A DNA stretch of 11,006 nt from Erysipelotrichaceae bacterium (GCA_021442745.1 JABUSI010000075.1:1-11006); one strand, 5' to 3'. Counted from the first letter of the stretch, positions 1 through 7,102 are shown. The notes: generated by a model not told the origin, from the letters alone. Translations and numbers: made by a program.

Positions 1-834
1 TTCTTCCATAATGGTTAAGTCCGCACCGAAGTTCGTATCGTATACGCGGTAGAATCCGATTCTTCTTAATGCAGCAGCCATCTTACCCGTTACGCGGGAA
101 CCGATCGGCATACCGAATTCTTCACCTAAGGAAGCACGTACAGCAGGTGCTGTCTGAACGAATACCTTCTTGGTCGGATCGTTCAATGCGGCAATCACGC
201 GATCGATATCTTCCTTTTCATGCAATGCGCCAACCGGACAAGCCGTTACACATTGACCGCACTGCATACAGTTGACATCCTTTAAGCTGACCTGCATAAC
301 AGGACCAACCGTTGTCTTGAATCCGCGGTCTTCGAAACCTAAGATTCCCAAACCCTGTGCCTGTTTGCACGTTTCGATACAACGTCCGCACAATACGCAC
401 TTACTCGTATCTCTTACGATACCGTTAGAGAAATCGTCATAATGAGGTGTTGTATGTTCGCCTTCATAACGACATTCACGGGCACCGACTTCCTGAGCCA
501 GTCTCTGCAATTCACAGTTCTGGTTCCGTACACACTGCAAGCAGTTCTTGGAGTGGTTGGACAGAATCAATTCCACGGAATTCTTACGGCCGGCAATGGC
601 ACGCTTGGAATTTGTGAAAACTTCCAGACCTTCAAATACGGTATAACCGCAGGCAGGAACCAACGTTCTTCCGCCTTTGATTTCAACAAGACATACACGG
701 CAGCTTGCCGGCTTGTTGACATTTCTCAAGTAACATAATGTAGGGATATTGATTCCTGCTTGTCTTGCAGCATCCAGAATCGTAGTACCTTCTTCAACAG
801 TTACAGGAATATTGTTAATTTTTAAATTTACCAT
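1..834 (-). CDS. hndD: [FeFe] hydrogenase catalytic subunit (HndD/HydA type), N-terminal 278 residues; 3' end outside window
   Basis: Catalytic subunit of a cytoplasmic NAD(P)H-linked [FeFe] hydrogenase, which reduces protons to H2 or oxidises H2. The frame is open from the ATG at 834 to position 1, so only the N-terminal part is visible. Domains in order: a [2Fe-2S] ferredoxin fold with C34, C45, C48 and C62; a His/Cys-ligated [4Fe-4S] site (H94, C98, C101, C107); two [4Fe-4S] ferredoxin motifs (C146/149/152/156 and C189/192/195/199). The H-cluster domain begins near residue 222 with the family TAPAVR motif. The H-cluster cysteine loops lie beyond the window. The start has a clear ribosome site (AGGGGGAT) 14 bases after the stop of the NuoF-like gene, and MVNLKINN matches the usual start of this family. 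Last visible gene of the ten-gene operon. Identity is very secure; electron bifurcation is inferred from the subunit set. Confidence 0.96.
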   Translation of the reverse strand, partial: MVNLKINNIPVTVEEGTTILDAARQAGINIPTLCYLRNVNKPASCRVCLVEIKGGRTLVPACGYTVFEGLEVFTNSKRAIAGRKNSVELILSNHSKNCLQCVRNQNCELQRLAQEVGARECRYEGEHTTPHYDDFSNGIVRDTSKCVLCGRCIETCKQAQGLGILGFEDRGFKTTVGPVMQVSLKDVNCMQCGQCVTACPVGALHEKEDIDRVIAALNDPTKKVFVQTAPAVRASLGEEFGMPIGSRVTGKMAAALRRIGFYRVYDTNFGADLTIMEE

Positions 835-848
835 GTTTTACGATCCCC

Positions 849-2645
849 CTACTTTCTTTCGATAGCACCGAAGCGGCAGGCACTCATACAAGAACCGCAC
901 TTGATACACTTCGTGGTGTCAATCTTAAATGCTTCCTTACCGACAACACCGGTAATCGCACCAGCCGGACACTGTTTAGCACACAGACTGCACTTCTTAC
1001 ACTTATCCGGATCAATATGGTATGTTAACAATGCCTTACATACGCTTGCAGGACACTTCTTATCCACTACGTGAGCGATATATTCGTCCTTGAACTGACG
1101 TAACGTAGACAATACCGGGTTCGGTGCAGAGTTACCCAAACCGCACAATGCACCTTCCTTGATCTGGTAGCACAATTGTTCCATTTCATCCAGCAATTCC
1201 AATGTACCTTCGCCGTTACAGATCTTATTCAGCATTTCCAGCAAGCGCTTCGTACCGATACGGCATGGTGTACACTTACCGCAGGATTCATCGACGATGA
1301 ATTCCATATAGAAACGGGCAACGTCAACCATACAGTTGTCTTCGTCCATGATAATCATACCGCCGGATCCCATCATGGAACCCAACTTGGTCAGACTGTC
1401 ATAATCAATCGGCGTATCCAGGTCTTTTTCCGTTAAGCATCCGCCTGACGGACCACCTGTCTGAACGGCTTTGAATGCCTTGTTGTTCGGGCATCCGCCA
1501 CCGATTTCATAAATAATTTCCCGTAAGGTTGTTCCCATCGGAACTTCAACCAGACCGGTATTGGTAATCTTACCGCCAAGAGCGAATACTTTCGTACCCT
1601 TACTCTTTTCGGTACCGATGGATGCGAACCAGTCAGCACCCTTCAGGATAATCTGCGGAACGTTTGCTAACGTTTCTACGTTGTTGATGATCGTCGGCTT
1701 GCCCCATACACCGCTTACTGCAGGATATGGAGGTTTGATAACCGGCATACCTCTCTGACCTTCGATAGACTTGATCAAAGCGGTTTCTTCACCACATACG
1801 AATGCTCCGGCACCTAAACGCAATTCCAGATCGAAGCAGAAATCAGTTCCCAAGATGTTGTTACCTAACAAACCGTATTCCTTTGCCTGACCGATCGCAA
1901 TTTTCAGACGCTGAACAGCGATAGGATATTCGGCACGGACATAAATGTAACCATGGTTTGCGCCAATCGCATAACCGGCGATTTCCATCGCTTCAATAAT
2001 CGCATGAGGGTCACCTTCCAGAATGGAACGGTCCATAAATGCACCCGGGTCACCTTCATCGGCGTTACAGATGACATACTTCTGACCTTCCGGTTGCTTG
2101 AATGCGGTTTCCCACTTCAGACCGGTAGGGAATCCTCCGCCTCCACGGCCACGTAAGCCGGACTTCTTCATTTCATCGATAACTTCTGCTCTGGTCATTT
2201 CCGTCAAAGCCTTACCGATTGCCATGTAACCGTCTCTGGCAATGTATTCTTCGATGTCTTCCGGATTGATGACACCGCAGTTCTGCAACGCAATACGTTC
2301 CTGCTTTGCATAGAATTTAATCTTATTGATATCGAAAATCTTTTCCTTGGTTTCGTTATCGATATCGGTCATTTCCAATCTCTTGACTACTCTTCCCTTG
2401 TAAACGTGTTCATTAATGATTTCGTCTACGTCTTCCGGTGTAACGTGGCAATAGAACACTTTATCCGGGTAGATGGCAACGATCGGACCTCTCTGGCAAA
2501 GACCGAAGCAACCTGTCTTTACGATCTTGACTTCGTCCTGCAGACCCTTTTCCTTTAATCCTGCTTCCAATGCAGAATATACCAATGCGGAATTACTGGA
2601 ACTGCATCCGGTACCTGCACATACAAGAATATTCATTCTTTCCAT
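849..2645 (-). CDS. hndC: NADH-binding, NuoF-like hydrogenase subunit (HndC/HydB)
   Basis: Flavoprotein subunit that binds NAD(H) and FMN and joins pyridine nucleotide oxidation to the hydrogenase iron-sulfur chain. At 598 residues it has the full HydB/HndC layout. An N-terminal thioredoxin-like [2Fe-2S] domain carries C9, C14, C46 and C50. The NuoF core has the nucleotide-site motif GRGGGGFPTGLKW (166-178) and GAGAFVCGEETAL (278-290). The NuoF [4Fe-4S] site has C455, C458, C461 and C501. The C-terminus carries two extra ferredoxin clusters (C549/552/555/559 and C580/583/586/590), absent from complex I NuoF and typical of bifurcating hydrogenases. The start lies two bases after the stop of the HndB-like gene. 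A second ATG three codons in (MNILVC) is an equally good start and aligns with many relatives; neither has a strong ribosome site, as expected for coupled translation. Confidence 0.97.
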   Translation of the reverse strand: MERMNILVCAGTGCSSSNSALVYSALEAGLKEKGLQDEVKIVKTGCFGLCQRGPIVAIYPDKVFYCHVTPEDVDEIINEHVYKGRVVKRLEMTDIDNETKEKIFDINKIKFYAKQERIALQNCGVINPEDIEEYIARDGYMAIGKALTEMTRAEVIDEMKKSGLRGRGGGGFPTGLKWETAFKQPEGQKYVICNADEGDPGAFMDRSILEGDPHAIIEAMEIAGYAIGANHGYIYVRAEYPIAVQRLKIAIGQAKEYGLLGNNILGTDFCFDLELRLGAGAFVCGEETALIKSIEGQRGMPVIKPPYPAVSGVWGKPTIINNVETLANVPQIILKGADWFASIGTEKSKGTKVFALGGKITNTGLVEVPMGTTLREIIYEIGGGCPNNKAFKAVQTGGPSGGCLTEKDLDTPIDYDSLTKLGSMMGSGGMIIMDEDNCMVDVARFYMEFIVDESCGKCTPCRIGTKRLLEMLNKICNGEGTLELLDEMEQLCYQIKEGALCGLGNSAPNPVLSTLRQFKDEYIAHVVDKKCPASVCKALLTYHIDPDKCKKCSLCAKQCPAGAITGVVGKEAFKIDTTKCIKCGSCMSACRFGAIERK

Positions 2646-2647
2646 AA

Positions 2648-3028
2648 TTAGTTACCCAAGCGTTCGTCACTGATACTGTCAACAGTATATTCCGTAACAA
2701 CTTCGCCCTTTCCGATGTGTCTTTCCAAAATTGTTTCTGCCTTGGCAGGGTTTACAAAAATGTAAGTTGTCTTCTTACCTTCCTTATCGTAAACTTCTAC
2801 GATCGGTTCGTACTTGCACATACCGATACAACCGGTCTGTGTAACCGTACAGGAGTATTCACCGGCACCGGTCAGTTCTACCAGACGGTTCAAAACAGGT
2901 CTTGCACCGGCTGCGATTCCGCATGTTGCCATACCGACAACAACACGATAGTCTTTGTCGGTGTCACGCATCTCCATTTTCTTCTGAACGCTCGCACGCA
3001 TTCTCTTTAAATCTTCTAGGCTTTTCAT
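2648..3028 (-). CDS. hndB: Thioredoxin-like [2Fe-2S] subunit (HndB-like)
   Basis: Small 126-residue subunit of the tetrameric Hnd-type hydrogenase, expected to carry one [2Fe-2S] cluster and pass electrons between the NuoE/NuoF-like flavin module and the hydrogenase subunit. After a charged helical N-terminus (about 1-26), the thioredoxin-like fold shows C36 in MATCGIAAGA and C67/C71 in TGCIGMC. NuoE proteins have a second cysteine five residues after the first; here that position is G41, and the only other cysteine is C60. Loss of that cysteine is, to my recollection, general in HndB relatives. The ATG overlaps the preceding gene's TGA (ATGA) and follows a strong GGAGG site. Its place directly before hndC and hndD is the HndABCD order, broken here only by inserted genes after hndA. 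Confidence 0.88.
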   Translation of the reverse strand: MKSLEDLKRMRASVQKKMEMRDTDKDYRVVVGMATCGIAAGARPVLNRLVELTGAGEYSCTVTQTGCIGMCKYEPIVEVYDKEGKKTTYIFVNPAKAETILERHIGKGEVVTEYTVDSISDERLGN

Positions 3029-3579
3029 AATACCTCCGTTTGAGTTCTTTCAACTTCCTGATTGATAAAATCCTTAACCCACATAAGCACATCAGGATCG
3101 CTTATCCGGTTTGTTTCCAAAATTTCTTTTACTTGCTTTGTATCAAAGTCAAACCGCGCTTCGTTGTATTGGTATGTGAACGTAAATTCACAATCCGGAC
3201 CCGAATGCAACGCAATCATCATCATTTCCCCCAGGTTTCCCTGTTTCGGTAAATCGATGTTGTTCTTTTCCATTGTCATCCGTACCGTCGTTCCTTTACC
3301 GACTTCACTGTCAATACGGAAACTGCCGTTCAGCATTTCGCTTAACCCTTTGAAGAATGCCAGTCCCAGACCGACCTTCCGCGTTTTCCGGCTGGTATAA
3401 AACGGATTGGTTACCCGTTCAATGGTTTCGGCATCCATACCTTTCCCATCGTCTTCCACCTGTAGAATAATATCATTATTCAGTTCGCTCACAATGAACT
3501 GAATCATGATATTATGTGCCCCGGCACTGATACTGTTCACAATGATTTCCAGTAAGGCCTGCGCCAGATCTTCTACCAT
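3025..3579 (-). CDS. Stand-alone histidine-kinase-type (GHKL) ATPase
   Basis: A 184-residue soluble protein consisting of a HATPase_c domain plus a C-terminal extension. ATP-binding motifs are clear: N-box EIIVNSISAGA with N15, G1 box DDGKGM (43-48), and G2 box GLGLAFFK (70-77). There is no transmembrane segment, PAS or HAMP domain, or dimerisation/phosphoacceptor histidine helix, so it cannot be a classical two-component sensor by itself. The last 70 or so residues resemble no domain I can name. It overlaps the PHP gene by seven bases and the HndB gene by four. Similar small ATPases occur in hydrogenase operons of anaerobic Bacillota (from memory of the family). An ATP-driven switch or protein kinase within the regulatory module is a reasonable inference; its substrate is unknown. 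Confidence 0.85.
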   Translation of the reverse strand: MVEDLAQALLEIIVNSISAGAHNIMIQFIVSELNNDIILQVEDDGKGMDAETIERVTNPFYTSRKTRKVGLGLAFFKGLSEMLNGSFRIDSEVGKGTTVRMTMEKNNIDLPKQGNLGEMMMIALHSGPDCEFTFTYQYNEARFDFDTKQVKEILETNRISDPDVLMWVKDFINQEVERTQTEVL

Positions 3580-4268
3580 AATCCGAAAAACTCCCTGAAC
3601 TTCTGTTCATCCATACCGCGTTCCCGTTCCTTGATATCCGTCAGGTAATGGGCATCGCTGTTCATAAAGACCGGTTTTTTTGACTTATACTGTCTGATAA
3701 ACTTTTCCTTCTCTTCTTCGTTTTTTACTTCCACTGCGTCGTAATCCAGATCAAACGGGATAAACCCCAGCTGATTGTGAATACTGTTCAGACGGTCGTA
3801 AATATGCGCCAGAATGGCTTTCCCGTGGAAAGCATGAATCTTGTCCACAACTTCATTCAGATCCGCATCAATCGACTGTAACAACAGAATGTCATACACT
3901 CCCGTCGTTTCATCGTTGACGTCCTTGATCTCCTGTTTTCCGAAGAAATCCGGATTGTTCGGCAAACCGGGTAAACGCTCCGATACATAAGCTCCCATGG
4001 CTTTGACATCTTCCAGATGACGGAAGATTGCCAGTACATGGATTTCTTCCCTGGTTTCGACTTCGATTCCGTACAGAATCGTCATCCCCAACGTTTTCGC
4101 AACCTGATCCATCGTGTCCTGTTGTAAGACACTGTTGTGATCACTGACTGCAATCACGTCCAGTTCTTTGATCATTGCCATATTCACGATATTGTTCGGA
4201 CTCATCAGGTCATCCGCACAAGGCGATAAACAACTGTGAATATGCAAATCATAATACAAATCAGCCAT
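3573..4268 (-). CDS. PHP-domain metal-dependent phosphoesterase
   Basis: PHP (polymerase and histidinol phosphatase) family protein of 231 residues from the chosen start. The metal-site residues are all visible: H9-x-H11 (YDLHIHS), D43-H44 (AVSDHNS), E69 or E71 (GIEVET), H155 (ILAHIYD), and D205-x-H207 (NSDAHYL). It therefore looks catalytically competent as a bi- or trinuclear metal phosphoesterase; the substrate (phosphoprotein, nucleotide or small phosphate) is unknown. The frame can be extended to an ATG at 4340, but that would overlap the DRTGG gene by 80 bases and add 24 residues without family resemblance. The ATG at 4268 (MADLYYDLHIHS) gives the normal PHP start and an eight-base overlap. 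No good Shine-Dalgarno precedes it, which suggests translational coupling. It could remove phosphate placed by one of the two GHKL ATPases of the operon (inference). Confidence 0.88.
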   Translation of the reverse strand: MADLYYDLHIHSCLSPCADDLMSPNNIVNMAMIKELDVIAVSDHNSVLQQDTMDQVAKTLGMTILYGIEVETREEIHVLAIFRHLEDVKAMGAYVSERLPGLPNNPDFFGKQEIKDVNDETTGVYDILLLQSIDADLNEVVDKIHAFHGKAILAHIYDRLNSIHNQLGFIPFDLDYDAVEVKNEEEKEKFIRQYKSKKPVFMNSDAHYLTDIKERERGMDEQKFREFFGLW

Positions 4269-4587
4269 TGATTTCGTTGATTGCCAATACCGCTTCGTAT
4301 ATCGGCAGATCCGTTTCAATGATACTGATTCCTTCTTCATCCGCCTTCTCGATCATCTGCGCATCAGCCTTAGCTCCTTCCGCAAACACGATACAGCTGA
4401 AATCTTTCAATACGGCAACCGCAATGGCATTGATATGTACCTGAATGGTTACCCAGGCATTTTCTTCCTGGCCTTTTCCCATAACCCAGCTCAACAGGTC
4501 GCTGATGTAACATCCGTTCACGTCCTTGTCAAACAGCTGGTTTACCAGTTTAAAGTTTTCATTCTGAATTACATTACTTACTTTCAT
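4261..4587 (-). CDS. DRTGG-domain protein (second of two)
   Basis: A 108-residue protein made up almost entirely of a DRTGG-like domain. This small regulatory fold is also found next to CBS domains and in phosphotransacetylase-like proteins, and resembles the N-terminal part of HPr kinase. Visible signatures are CYISDLLSWVMG (26-37), AWVTIQVHINAIAVAVL (44-60), the FAEGAKAD turn (68-75) and the ending EEGISIIETDLPIYEAV (84-100). No catalytic motif, signal or membrane segment is present. The ATG follows a strong GGAGG site inside the end of the upstream gene (14-base overlap), and the gene overlaps the PHP gene by eight bases. Ligand or partner binding within the module is inferred; no biochemical role can be given. 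Confidence 0.82.
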   Translation of the reverse strand: MKVSNVIQNENFKLVNQLFDKDVNGCYISDLLSWVMGKGQEENAWVTIQVHINAIAVAVLKDFSCIVFAEGAKADAQMIEKADEEGISIIETDLPIYEAVLAINEING

Positions 4588-5752
4588 TGATTACCTCCAA
4601 TGCGCGATGTACCCGGCACTCTTCAATGGTCTTGTTTCCGGCTACAATCTCCTCTGCCATAATTCTGCACGTCTGCAAGCCGCAGGCACTGCAGTCATAT
4701 CCCGGCAGTTTTTCCAGCGTCTCATTCACTTTCTTAAAGAACGTCAGACGATCTTTCAAAGCTCTTGCCTGTTTTACGTCACCATCCGTAGTTCTGGTTA
4801 TCTGTGACAACGTCACTTCCTGCACTTCATCCTTCAGTTGCAGTTTATGGAAATTCTTACACGTTAAGAAGCAATTGCCCCATGTCAGATGTCCGCCGAT
4901 ACATCCGTTGAAACACGGATACAACATCATCAGTTTCACATCCGTCAATAATCCGAATTCCGCCGAATCCAGAATGGCATTTACTTTTTCATAACCATCC
5001 GCAACGATGATGTCTTCCGTTCCCGGATTCGATACCGTATTCGAACAGTTCACACCGGTTTTCGATAGATTCACACGGATCCGCTTGTTTTCCAGATTGG
5101 TCAGTTTAATCAACGGCAGAACATCCGCAATCGCCAATGCATGATCCACGTAATACTCACTGTTAAACGGATGTCTGGCCAGTGCCAGTTTCGCTTCGCA
5201 TTCCACCAGATTGAAAATACCGACGTTTCCTTTGTCCTTTAATTTTTCTTTCAATTCCTTTGCCGCAATCTCACTGGCATAGTTATACGGAATCAAATCC
5301 GATTCCAGCAACTGATACTTGATCCTCACCAGATTGTTAACCACCGGACAGAACGACGCAATCACCGGTTCCGCGGTTTTTTCCGCATATTCCCGATACT
5401 TTTCAAACAATGCGCCCTCATACCCGCTCAAGTCAAACACCTCATCAAATCCCAGTTCCTTGATCGCATAGAATGCTTCTTCAATTTCACTGTTACTGGT
5501 AAAGTTATGGGCTACGGAAGACGGAATCAGACATACGGTATAATCGTATTCCGCAATCTTCGTAATCGGACTGCGCAAGGCCTCCAGCCCCCGGTGATAA
5601 CATTCCTTAATACACCGGCCGCAGTTTACGCAAATCTCATCATCAATTTTTATCTTGCCGTCTTTCTGAGAAATCGCCCCAGTCGGACAAGATTTGACAC
5701 ATTTCAGACATTTTGTACATGTATCTAATCCGTATTTAATTACACTTTTCAT
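4574..5752 (-). CDS. Degenerate [FeFe]-hydrogenase-like iron-sulfur protein, putative sensory hydrogenase
   Basis: A 392-residue soluble protein. Two N-terminal [4Fe-4S] ferredoxin motifs (C12/15/18/22 and C41/44/47/51) precede an [FeFe]-hydrogenase large-subunit-like domain (about 70-300) and a C-terminal [4Fe-4S] motif with C354, C357, C362 and C379, of the type seen in RnfB and corrinoid proteins. The H-cluster loops survive in altered form. Loop 1 reads ASFCPVV, keeping ligand cysteine C135 but placing F134 at the proton-relay cysteine. Loop 2 reads LVECEAK, keeping C185 and K188 but not the methionine. Loop 3 reads YPCFNGC, keeping C280 and C284. All four ligands of the cubane are therefore present while the proton path is broken. 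This layout resembles the putative sensory group C/D enzymes such as HydS of Thermoanaerobacter mathranii, not a turnover enzyme. It overlaps neighbours by 4 and 14 bases. An H2 or redox sensor role is inferred. Confidence 0.85.
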   Translation of the reverse strand: MKSVIKYGLDTCTKCLKCVKSCPTGAISQKDGKIKIDDEICVNCGRCIKECYHRGLEALRSPITKIAEYDYTVCLIPSSVAHNFTSNSEIEEAFYAIKELGFDEVFDLSGYEGALFEKYREYAEKTAEPVIASFCPVVNNLVRIKYQLLESDLIPYNYASEIAAKELKEKLKDKGNVGIFNLVECEAKLALARHPFNSEYYVDHALAIADVLPLIKLTNLENKRIRVNLSKTGVNCSNTVSNPGTEDIIVADGYEKVNAILDSAEFGLLTDVKLMMLYPCFNGCIGGHLTWGNCFLTCKNFHKLQLKDEVQEVTLSQITRTTDGDVKQARALKDRLTFFKKVNETLEKLPGYDCSACGLQTCRIMAEEIVAGNKTIEECRVHRALEVINESK

Positions 5753-6168
5753 TGTTCTACAAATCCGATCAAGAGATGTGTTCCCTCGCTCGAAGATGAA
5801 ATCGAAAATTCATCCGATACCCGTTTGATATTCGGTAACCCCATGCCGGCACCAAACCCCATTTCCTTGGCTTCCATGCTGGCCGTGGAGAATCCTTCCA
5901 CCAAAGCTCTCTCAATATCCGGGATACCAGGTCCGACGTCATCAAACGACAAAGTCACCTTCCCGTCATCTTCCACGTTAAACGTAATGTCACCGCCCAG
6001 CGAATGGATAATCATATTGATTTCCGCTTCGTAACAGGCAATTCCGATCCGCCGTATCGTAGAAGGTGAAATACCGGTCTCCTTTAAAAGTCTTTTTACT
6101 TCGACTGAAACTTTTCCTGCATTCACAAAATCATTCTTTTTTACATTGTACTCTTTAGTTAATATCAA
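5749..6168 (-). CDS. RsbW/SpoIIAB-like GHKL ATPase (anti-sigma factor or serine kinase family)
   Basis: A 139-residue single-domain ATPase of the anti-sigma factor/serine kinase type. The N-box ACYEAEINMIIH carries E47 and N51, as in RsbW and SpoIIAB kinases; the G1 box is DDVGPGIPD (76-84) and the G2 box GFGAGMGLPNIKR (104-116). RsbW relatives bind ATP and can phosphorylate an STAS anti-anti-sigma partner, but no STAS or sigma-factor gene is in this window. The most probable start is a TTG at 6168, since no in-frame ATG lies near the expected N-terminus; AAGG lies just upstream, within the preceding gene (14-base overlap). An internal GTG at V15 would cut into the first strand. The end overlaps the next ATG by four bases. 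A kinase acting on a member of the hydrogenase-associated module is inferred. Confidence 0.86.
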   Translation of the reverse strand: MILTKEYNVKKNDFVNAGKVSVEVKRLLKETGISPSTIRRIGIACYEAEINMIIHSLGGDITFNVEDDGKVTLSFDDVGPGIPDIERALVEGFSTASMEAKEMGFGAGMGLPNIKRVSDEFSISSSSEGTHLLIGFVEQ

Positions 6169-6520
6169 GGCCCTTGATCCCCTCGTTTCCTAAGCATACG
6201 CATGCATCAAACATAGTCTTCGGCGATTTGAAGAAATTGAACCCCAAATCCTTCGCTGCTTCAATTAACGTCTCATCGGTATGCTTATCTCTTACAAAAA
6301 CGACGAAATCAACATCTAACATCATCGCCGTTCTAAATGCCTGAGGATTACACAATCCCGTGATAAAAACCAACGATTCGTTATGATTCTTGATTAACGC
6401 AAGAGCATCGCTCATTAAATCTGTTGCGAAACAATATTCATAGTCCTTGTCCAACATGTCTTCATCCTGAACAAACACTTGCTTAGCATCAAGAATCTCT
6501 AAAATTTTTCTTGCTTTCAT
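6155..6520 (-). CDS. DRTGG-like small regulatory protein (first of two)
   Basis: A 121-residue soluble alpha/beta protein. By its pattern (MKARKILEILDAKQV, FATDLMSDALAL at 31-42, SLVFITGLCNPQAFRTA at 49-65, DFVVFVRDK at 71-79, and the ending AAKDLGFNFFKSPKTMFDAC) it belongs with the DRTGG-like proteins encoded in anaerobe hydrogenase operons. It resembles the DRTGG protein encoded at 4261-4587 in length and layout but is not a close copy. It contains four cysteines (C30, C57, C107, C109) with no standard cluster spacing. The start ATG overlaps the stop of the NuoE-like gene by one base (TAATG) after a GAGGG site. It immediately precedes the RsbW-like ATPase, so the two may act as a pair. The domain call is moderately sure; the function is unknown. 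Confidence 0.72.
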   Translation of the reverse strand: MKARKILEILDAKQVFVQDEDMLDKDYEYCFATDLMSDALALIKNHNESLVFITGLCNPQAFRTAMMLDVDFVVFVRDKHTDETLIEAAKDLGFNFFKSPKTMFDACVCLGNEGIKGLDIN

Positions 6521-7002
6521 TATCCCTCGCTAAGTAAATTCTTTACTGTGTCGAACACTTCGTTGCTGTCCAGACAGCTCTTATACACTCTGCCATCAAT
6601 TGTTACTACAGGTGCCAGACCACAAGCCCCTAAGCAACGTGTTGCATCCAAAGAGAACAAACCGTCTTCACTGGTTCCGTTAACCGGTGCTTTGGTGATT
6701 TCCTGGATACGATCAATAATCTTTTGAGATCCCTTTACGTAGCAAGCAGTTCCCAGGCAAACGTTGATGACGTGTTTACCTTTAGGTTCCGTGGAAAACT
6801 GAGTATAGAAGGTAACAACACCATATACTTCAGCAACGCTGGTACCTACCGCAACGGCAATCTTTTCCATTGCTTCAAAAGGAATGTAGCCCAGTTCGTT
6901 TTGAACGTCGTGCAACATTAACTTTGTAGGTCCCGGTTTTCCCATATGACGCTTGCAGATTTCGTCAATTTTCAATAGGGACGCTTCATTCAGTTTTTTC
7001 AT
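6520..7002 (-). CDS. hndA: NuoE-like [2Fe-2S] hydrogenase subunit (HndA/HydC)
   Basis: First gene of the operon. At 160 residues it has the normal length for the 24-kDa NuoE/HydC family. An N-terminal helical part (about 1-70, with KPGPTKLMLHDVQNELGYIP and VYGVVTFYTQF typical of the family) precedes a thioredoxin-like [2Fe-2S] domain. The cluster ligands are C82 and C87 (VCLGTAC) and C123 and C127 (RCLGAC), the canonical C-x4-C-x35-C-x3-C spacing. With the NuoF-like subunit it forms the NAD(H)-reacting module of the hydrogenase. The ATG at 7002 has an AGGGG site and lies about 40 bases after the predicted transcription start. Unusually, it is separated from the other three hydrogenase subunits by six regulatory-type genes. 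Confidence 0.96.
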   Translation of the reverse strand: MKKLNEASLLKIDEICKRHMGKPGPTKLMLHDVQNELGYIPFEAMEKIAVAVGTSVAEVYGVVTFYTQFSTEPKGKHVINVCLGTACYVKGSQKIIDRIQEITKAPVNGTSEDGLFSLDATRCLGACGLAPVVTIDGRVYKSCLDSNEVFDTVKNLLSEG

Positions 7003-7050
7003 TGTATTCCCCTTTTCTTTCTACGGGTGCACATACCCCCGCGCTATATA

Positions 7051-7079
7051 ATTATACAATCAATCCCCATCTCTCACAA
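7051..7079 (-). promoter_or_regulatory. Sigma-A-type promoter of the hydrogenase operon
   Basis: Reading on the minus strand, -35 TTGTGA (7074-7079) and a perfect -10 TATAAT (7051-7056) are separated by 17 bases. Transcription should start near 7044, giving a short leader of about 42 bases before hndA. No other gene lies between this promoter and the operon, and no terminator-like hairpin was seen within the ten genes. Confidence 0.75.
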
Positions 7080-7084
7080 TACTT

Positions 7085-7102
7085 TTGTGTTTTCTTTCAC
7101 AA
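7085..7102 (-). promoter_or_regulatory. Rex-like operator upstream of the hydrogenase promoter
   Basis: An 18-bp imperfect palindrome, TTGTGAAAGAAAACACAA on the minus strand. It matches the Rex (redox-sensing repressor) consensus TTGTGAA-N4-TTCACAA at 7/7 positions in one half and 5/7 in the other; the outer TTGTG and CACAA arms are perfect. It lies five bases upstream of the -35 hexamer. Rex binds DNA when NADH/NAD+ is low and is known to control fermentation and hydrogenase genes in Bacillota. Control of this NADH-linked hydrogenase operon would make metabolic sense. No rex gene is in the window. Confidence 0.66.

Noticed and set aside
442..738. Plus-strand open frame of 98 codons
   Set aside because: It lies opposite the conserved cysteine-rich N-terminal part of hndD and has no recognisable domain.
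3573..4340. Longer PHP reading frame starting at 4340
   Set aside because: The extra 24 residues are translated from the middle of the DRTGG gene in another frame and lack PHP similarity; the ATG at 4268 fits the family start.
5749..6168. A sigma-B type partner-switching operon (RsbV-RsbW-SigB)
   Set aside because: Only the RsbW-like ATPase is present; no STAS-domain protein or sigma factor gene is in the window.
7031..7046. Small GC-rich hairpin (GGGT/ACCC) in the hydrogenase operon leader
   Set aside because: Only four pairs with a six-base loop; too weak to claim as a regulator.
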